From Caldilineaceae bacterium (GTDB lineage: Bacteria > Chloroflexota > Anaerolineae > Caldilineales > Caldilineaceae), in assembly GCA_012032975.1 (NCBI GenBank), contig JAAUPU010000101.1, forward strand, positions 1-8,035: a DNA stretch of 8,035 nt, in the 5' to 3' direction. The position numbers were made by a program, and so were the translations under genes. Positions 5,742 to 8,035 of the stretch are shown in pieces. Below the pieces are notes generated by a model. It was not told where the DNA came from. It saw nothing but the letters and a program-made list of their open reading frames with translations, and did not search any database. Numbering within the stretch: the stretch's first letter is position 1; the number at the start of each line of letters is the position of its first letter.

Positions 5742-6021
5742 CCCGCGCAGTCGCCGAACTGGACGCCGCCGGCCATTCAGCCTCCGATGTCGTGGCCGCG
5801 CTCTTTGGCAAGGAAAGTACGCTGCGCTTCTGGACCTCCGACCATTACTCGTCGGCCAACCTGGTCGAGGCATGTCGAAGCTACAACGCGCTGCTCTCTT
5901 CCAGGGATCCATCCGGTCAACCAGCGTTTTCCGCACAGTGCAAGACCCGGACTCCGACCCGACCGACTCGTTCTACAAGCCACTCCGCTGGTCTGAGCGA
6001 CCTCTTCCGCTAACCTCGTAG
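5672..6021 (+). pseudogene. C-terminal part of the MBL-fold gene, displaced by frameshifts
   Basis: From AGC at 5672 the reading SNGDLRRTALPDLHEKIG continues the MBL protein naturally through an alpha-helical C-terminal region (LLKMTRAVAELDAAG, then FWTSDHYSSANLVEACRSYN) typical of an MBL-fold C-terminal helical domain. This frame stops at TAA 6011-6013. Codon third positions suggest a second shift near 5927-5932 (TTTTCC): one more T or C would join it to FRTVQDPDSDPTDSFYKPL and end at TAG 6019-6021. The composite full-length protein would be about 317 aa. The first shift is well supported by domain continuity; the second rests only on GC-rich third positions. Both occur at TTTT runs, so sequencing or assembly error is as likely as real decay. 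The nearest recognisable start in this frame (TTG 5699) has no good ribosome site, so separate translation is unlikely. Confidence 0.6.
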
Positions 6022-6115
6022 ACGCGCCCAAGCTCAACAGAGAGCCTCACCGACCATGCGATGGGCGAGCCGCGTGCCAATAGACCATTCCACCACCAAC
6101 GAGGTTCCCGATACC

Positions 6116-6745
6116 ATGCACCTGACTCAATCCGTCGATGCGGCCGAGCTGGACCAGATTGAACGCGAGTGGGGCGCAGCCCCGCGACAGCACCATCGCC
6201 TGCAGGTCGATCACCCCTTCTTAACCGGCGATGGCCAGTTGCTGGTAAGCGACAGACGGCGCGGAGAGATCTGCTACGTCATGCACCGTGGGCGACCCGA
6301 TGATGGCCTTTTGTTGCACATCAAGACCTTCTACCCGCTTGGCGCGTTTCGGCTGCCGACCGGTGGCATCCACCAGGGAGAAGGCGTCGAGGAGACACTG
6401 GCACGCGAGATCACCGAAGAGACGGGGCTGACCGTTGGAAAGGGCGCCGACACCGTACGGGTGCAGAAATATCTGGGTGTGCTCTCGTACGAGTTTCAGC
6501 ACACCGGTTTGCAGCAGCAGTTTGACTTCGCCACCTACTGCTGGCTCGTGCAGATGCCGATTGGCGCGGTGCTAAATCCTCAAGACCCGGCCGAGCAGAT
6601 CGGCGGTTGGCAATGGTGTGGGCCAGGCGAACTGATCGCCGTAGCCGAAAAGCTGGAATCGGTTGGGGACTCTACGCCGGATTGGGGGGATTGGGGCGTC
6701 TATCGCGGATTAGGCCACCGTTTCGTGGCGGCCGCATTGGCCTGA
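6116..6745 (+). CDS. NUDIX hydrolase
   Basis: The gene encodes a NUDIX-fold hydrolase, a family that cleaves nucleoside diphosphates linked to another group using a divalent metal. The Nudix box is perfect: G83-x5-E89-x7-R97-E98-I-T-E101-E102-T-G104-L105, matching GX5EX7REUXEEXGU. A divergent N-terminal part (about 80 aa, LVSDRRRGEICYVMHRGRP) and a C-terminal segment (AEQIGGWQWCGPGEL) complete the fold. Length is 209 aa from ATG 6116, which has GAGG eleven bases upstream; an in-frame ATG at 6056 would add 20 residues without family-like character, so I prefer 6116. It lies 94 nt after the MBL gene on the same strand and may share its transcript. The stop is 33 bp from the stop of the convergent gene. 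The substrate (ADP-ribose, dinucleotide polyphosphate or other) cannot be told. Confidence 0.92.
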   Translation: MHLTQSVDAAELDQIEREWGAAPRQHHRLQVDHPFLTGDGQLLVSDRRRGEICYVMHRGRPDDGLLLHIKTFYPLGAFRLPTGGIHQGEGVEETLAREITEETGLTVGKGADTVRVQKYLGVLSYEFQHTGLQQQFDFATYCWLVQMPIGAVLNPQDPAEQIGGWQWCGPGELIAVAEKLESVGDSTPDWGDWGVYRGLGHRFVAAALA

Positions 6746-6778
6746 ACAACAACGAGCATGGCAGCGCGACGGAGTGCA

Positions 6779-7510
6779 CTACCATGCGCCGCCGTTCTTG
6801 CGGAACTGGCCCCGGTAGTTGTGGGTGAAGAAAAGCTCACAAAGCTCGACGATATCCTCTGGACTGGCAAGCCAGCGCCAATCGAGGACCGTACTCATTT
6901 CGGTGTCGATCACACCCGGCGTGGTGCGTACCCAACTCATCACATAGCCGGTCAACGCTTCGATGTTTTTGCCCAATAACAAGAGCATCAGATCAGCGTC
7001 ATCACTGTGATAGCAGTTGAGCAGCCAGACGCGGCGCACATCGGGATGGGGTGGCAGGTCGAGCAAGGCTTGAAAGCACTCACGGTCCATTCCTGGCTGC
7101 ACATCTACCAGCACACTGGAGGCGACTGTGTGGCTGCTTGGGTTGACCTCCATCTCCAGATCCAGCAACATATCGATGTCGGCGCGGCCGCCAAAGCTGA
7201 GGATGGTGGAGGTCTCGCGCATCCCCTCGACATTGCGCACGACGTCGAGCATGAAGTCGTTGAACTCGGCCACATCGCGCACCAGGCAAACGAAGCGCAG
7301 ATCCGCACGCTGGCGCAACCAGTTGACCCACAGAGGCGCAACCCCATTCGAGCGGTATTGGCGCACGTTATTGAGCAACTCCTCGCGGGCAAGCTCGTCT
7401 TTGCCGCTGGTAATATCGGCATCCACAAAGGCCAGCACAGGCTGTGCGTGCCATTGATTCTGGGCGTCGGTTGATTCGGGGGTCGCGAGGTTATCCATAG
7501 GTTGGTCCAT
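6779..7510 (-). CDS. Tandem RAM-like (Lrp/AsnC ligand-binding) protein without HTH
   Basis: This 243-aa soluble protein appears to contain two copies of the alpha/beta RAM fold of Lrp/AsnC regulators. The copies end in matching blocks: VRNVEGMRETSTILSF (91-106) and VRTTPGVIDTEMSTVL (194-209), each like the family ending I-x-x-x-x-G-V-x-x-T-x-T. The second copy also has the typical opening SSVLVDVQPG (131-140) and the middle DADLMLLLLGKNIEALTGYV. No helix-turn-helix precedes either copy; the first 23 residues are polar and probably disordered. A role as a stand-alone small-molecule sensor or partner of another regulator is inference. Alternatively it is a ferredoxin-like-fold protein unrelated to Lrp. 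ATG 7510 is used because the frame is open from there; Met5 (7498) is an alternative start. No strong Shine-Dalgarno is visible. It converges with the NUDIX gene, 33 bp apart, with no terminator evident. Confidence 0.7.
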   Translation of the reverse strand: MDQPMDNLATPESTDAQNQWHAQPVLAFVDADITSGKDELAREELLNNVRQYRSNGVAPLWVNWLRQRADLRFVCLVRDVAEFNDFMLDVVRNVEGMRETSTILSFGGRADIDMLLDLEMEVNPSSHTVASSVLVDVQPGMDRECFQALLDLPPHPDVRRVWLLNCYHSDDADLMLLLLGKNIEALTGYVMSWVRTTPGVIDTEMSTVLDWRWLASPEDIVELCELFFTHNYRGQFRKNGGAW

Positions 7511-7555
7511 TCCAAGGCGTTCGTTCTGCAGTCGGGCGGGTTGTTGACGCCCCTT

Positions 7556-7561
7556 ATTGTA
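7556..7561 (-). promoter_or_regulatory. Candidate -10 box for the RAM-like gene
   Basis: TACAAT on the minus strand lies 45 nt before the ATG at 7510, identical to the -10 proposed for selC. No good -35 is found at 17-18 nt (TACGCA or TTACGC), so support is moderate at best. Confidence 0.35.
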
Positions 7562-7651
7562 CCGGCTTTGCTCCGAATTGCGTAAAGGCTTTGGCCGCGA
7601 TGGATATCGTCCACGCAGAACGACAACCGCTCAGCCTTACCGAGAATGCGG

Positions 7652-7700
7652 GCCACGAATTGCACGAATCAGGTCAGGAGAAATGCGTGTAATTCGTGGC
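7652..7700. repeat. CACGAAT-type hairpin repeat
   Basis: Left arm gccacgaattgcacgaat (7652-7669) and right arm atgcgtgtaattcgtggc (7683-7700) are reverse complements at 16 of 18 positions, with a 13-nt loop. Each arm contains a direct duplication of (C)ACGAAT. The arm matches the left arm of the 1432-1539 repeat at nearly all shared positions. I recall similar CACGAAT palindromes scattered in many environmental bacterial genomes; the function is unknown to me. It sits between divergent promoters, so a terminator role is improbable. Confidence 0.8.
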
Positions 7701-7784
7701 AAATTTTAGAGCAATGTTTGCCAGATCGCTCGCGTCGCCAAACGAACGATCTCGATCACCGCGCCCGCTCATTGGACTCAGGAG

Positions 7785-7814
7785 TTTTCAGCAACGACGG
7801 TCAACAGGTATGAT
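7785..7814 (+). promoter_or_regulatory. Candidate promoter for the DUF1269-type gene
   Basis: TTTTCA (7785-7790), an 18-nt spacer and TATGAT (7809-7814) fit a sigma-70 promoter with four of six and five of six consensus bases. The leader would be about 80 nt and would include the two small hairpins at 7822-7869. Confidence 0.4.
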
Positions 7815-7902
7815 AGTAGATGGCTATTCGATAGCCTCAAAAGTAAGTTCCAGCCGAACCCGATTCGGCGCATGAATTCTATGACAGACGAGGGAGATTA
7901 CG

Positions 7903-8035
7903 ATGAGTGATGTACCGGTTCAATTGATTGTGGCGGCGTTTAACGACGAAGGTCAGGCCGACGCAGTGATGAAGGAATTGAAGCAGGCCAAGAAGGAGAA
8001 GCTGATCGGCATTCAGGCCGCTGCGGTGGTGCGCC
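7903..8035 (+). CDS. DUF1269-type protein (3'-truncated)
   Basis: The gene starts at ATG 7903 with an excellent ribosome site AGGGAGA (7891-7897) five bases upstream, and its frame is open to the window edge. The visible 44 residues begin MSDVPVQLIVAAFNDEGQAD, followed by an amphipathic Lys/Glu-rich helix and GIQAAAVVR. This beta-alpha-beta opening (strand VQLIVAAF, a DE pair, helix, then 'AAVVR') is how I recall the DUF1269 family, often annotated as stress-related or membrane-associated proteins with a Gly-rich centre. That centre lies beyond the window, so the assignment rests on the N-terminus only. Confidence 0.75.
   Translation, partial: MSDVPVQLIVAAFNDEGQADAVMKELKQAKKEKLIGIQAAAVVR

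Larger units (their letters stand above)
7511..7902. other. Intergenic region between divergent genes
   Basis: No gene is visible in these 392 bp. From left to right it holds a candidate promoter for the RAM-like gene (minus), the 49-nt CACGAAT hairpin (7652-7700), a candidate promoter for the DUF1269-type gene near 7785-7814, and two small perfect hairpins in its presumed leader: GGCTAT-TCG-ATAGCC (7822-7836) and GCCGAA-CCCGA-TTCGGC (7853-7869). Confidence 0.6.

Noticed and set aside
6700..6720. Third copy of the GGATTAGGCCA motif found in the 3651-3717 repeat
   Set aside because: An 11-nt match inside the NUDIX coding sequence without a paired arm; explained by coding for GLGH and chance.
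7007..7474. 155-codon plus-strand ORF
   Set aside because: Antisense shadow of the RAM-like gene; His/Gln/Ala-rich composition with no motif.
7490..7500. DnaA-box-like TTATCCATA
   Set aside because: Single imperfect match inside the start of the RAM-like coding sequence, with no cluster of boxes or origin features.
7652..7710. Intrinsic terminator (hairpin followed by AAATTTTA)
   Set aside because: It lies between the starts of divergent genes, the T tract is short and the arms belong to a dispersed repeat.
1..8035. CRISPR arrays, insertion sequences, phage or toxin-antitoxin loci
   Set aside because: No regularly spaced direct repeats, no transposase or integrase motif and no paired small toxin/antitoxin genes were seen.

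Overview
The window looks like GC-rich bacterial chromosome. Small GC-rich genes, a tandem RAM-domain protein, a DUF1269-type protein and dispersed CACGAAT-type inverted repeats recall Chloroflexota (Anaerolineae/Caldilineae-like) genomes. That placement is an inference from recalled protein style, not a search.

Layout. Positions 1-3394 carry the two halves of a heterodimeric ABC exporter on the + strand; the first half is cut by the window edge. The two nucleotide-binding domains carry complementary defects, which is the signature of a pair with one degenerate and one consensus ATP site. A 138-bp gap holding a long imperfect inverted repeat separates them. Positions 3395-3811 are mostly gene-poor and contain a perfect 20-bp inverted repeat. 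Positions 3812-4232 (minus) hold a small unrecognised protein broken by one frameshift. Just upstream of it on the same strand lies a selenocysteine tRNA (selC, 4287-4382) with UCA anticodon, 8-position acceptor arm and long variable arm, preceded by a fitting promoter.

A divergent promoter on the + strand leads to a hotdog acyl-CoA thioesterase (4604-5056), a metallo-beta-lactamase-fold protein (from 5073, with one clear and one likely frameshift) and a NUDIX hydrolase (6116-6745). These three may be co-transcribed, but no shared pathway is evident. Convergent to them is a tandem RAM (Lrp/AsnC ligand-binding-like) protein without a DNA-binding domain (6779-7510, minus). After an intergenic region with a 49-nt hairpin repeat, a DUF1269-type gene begins at 7903 and runs off the window.

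The points most worth a second look are selC, which implies selenocysteine decoding in this organism; the three apparent single-base frameshifts, all at short homopolymers within 2 kb; the His-to-Gln change in the metal-binding motif of the MBL protein; and two related inverted-repeat copies. I see no convincing new multi-gene system.
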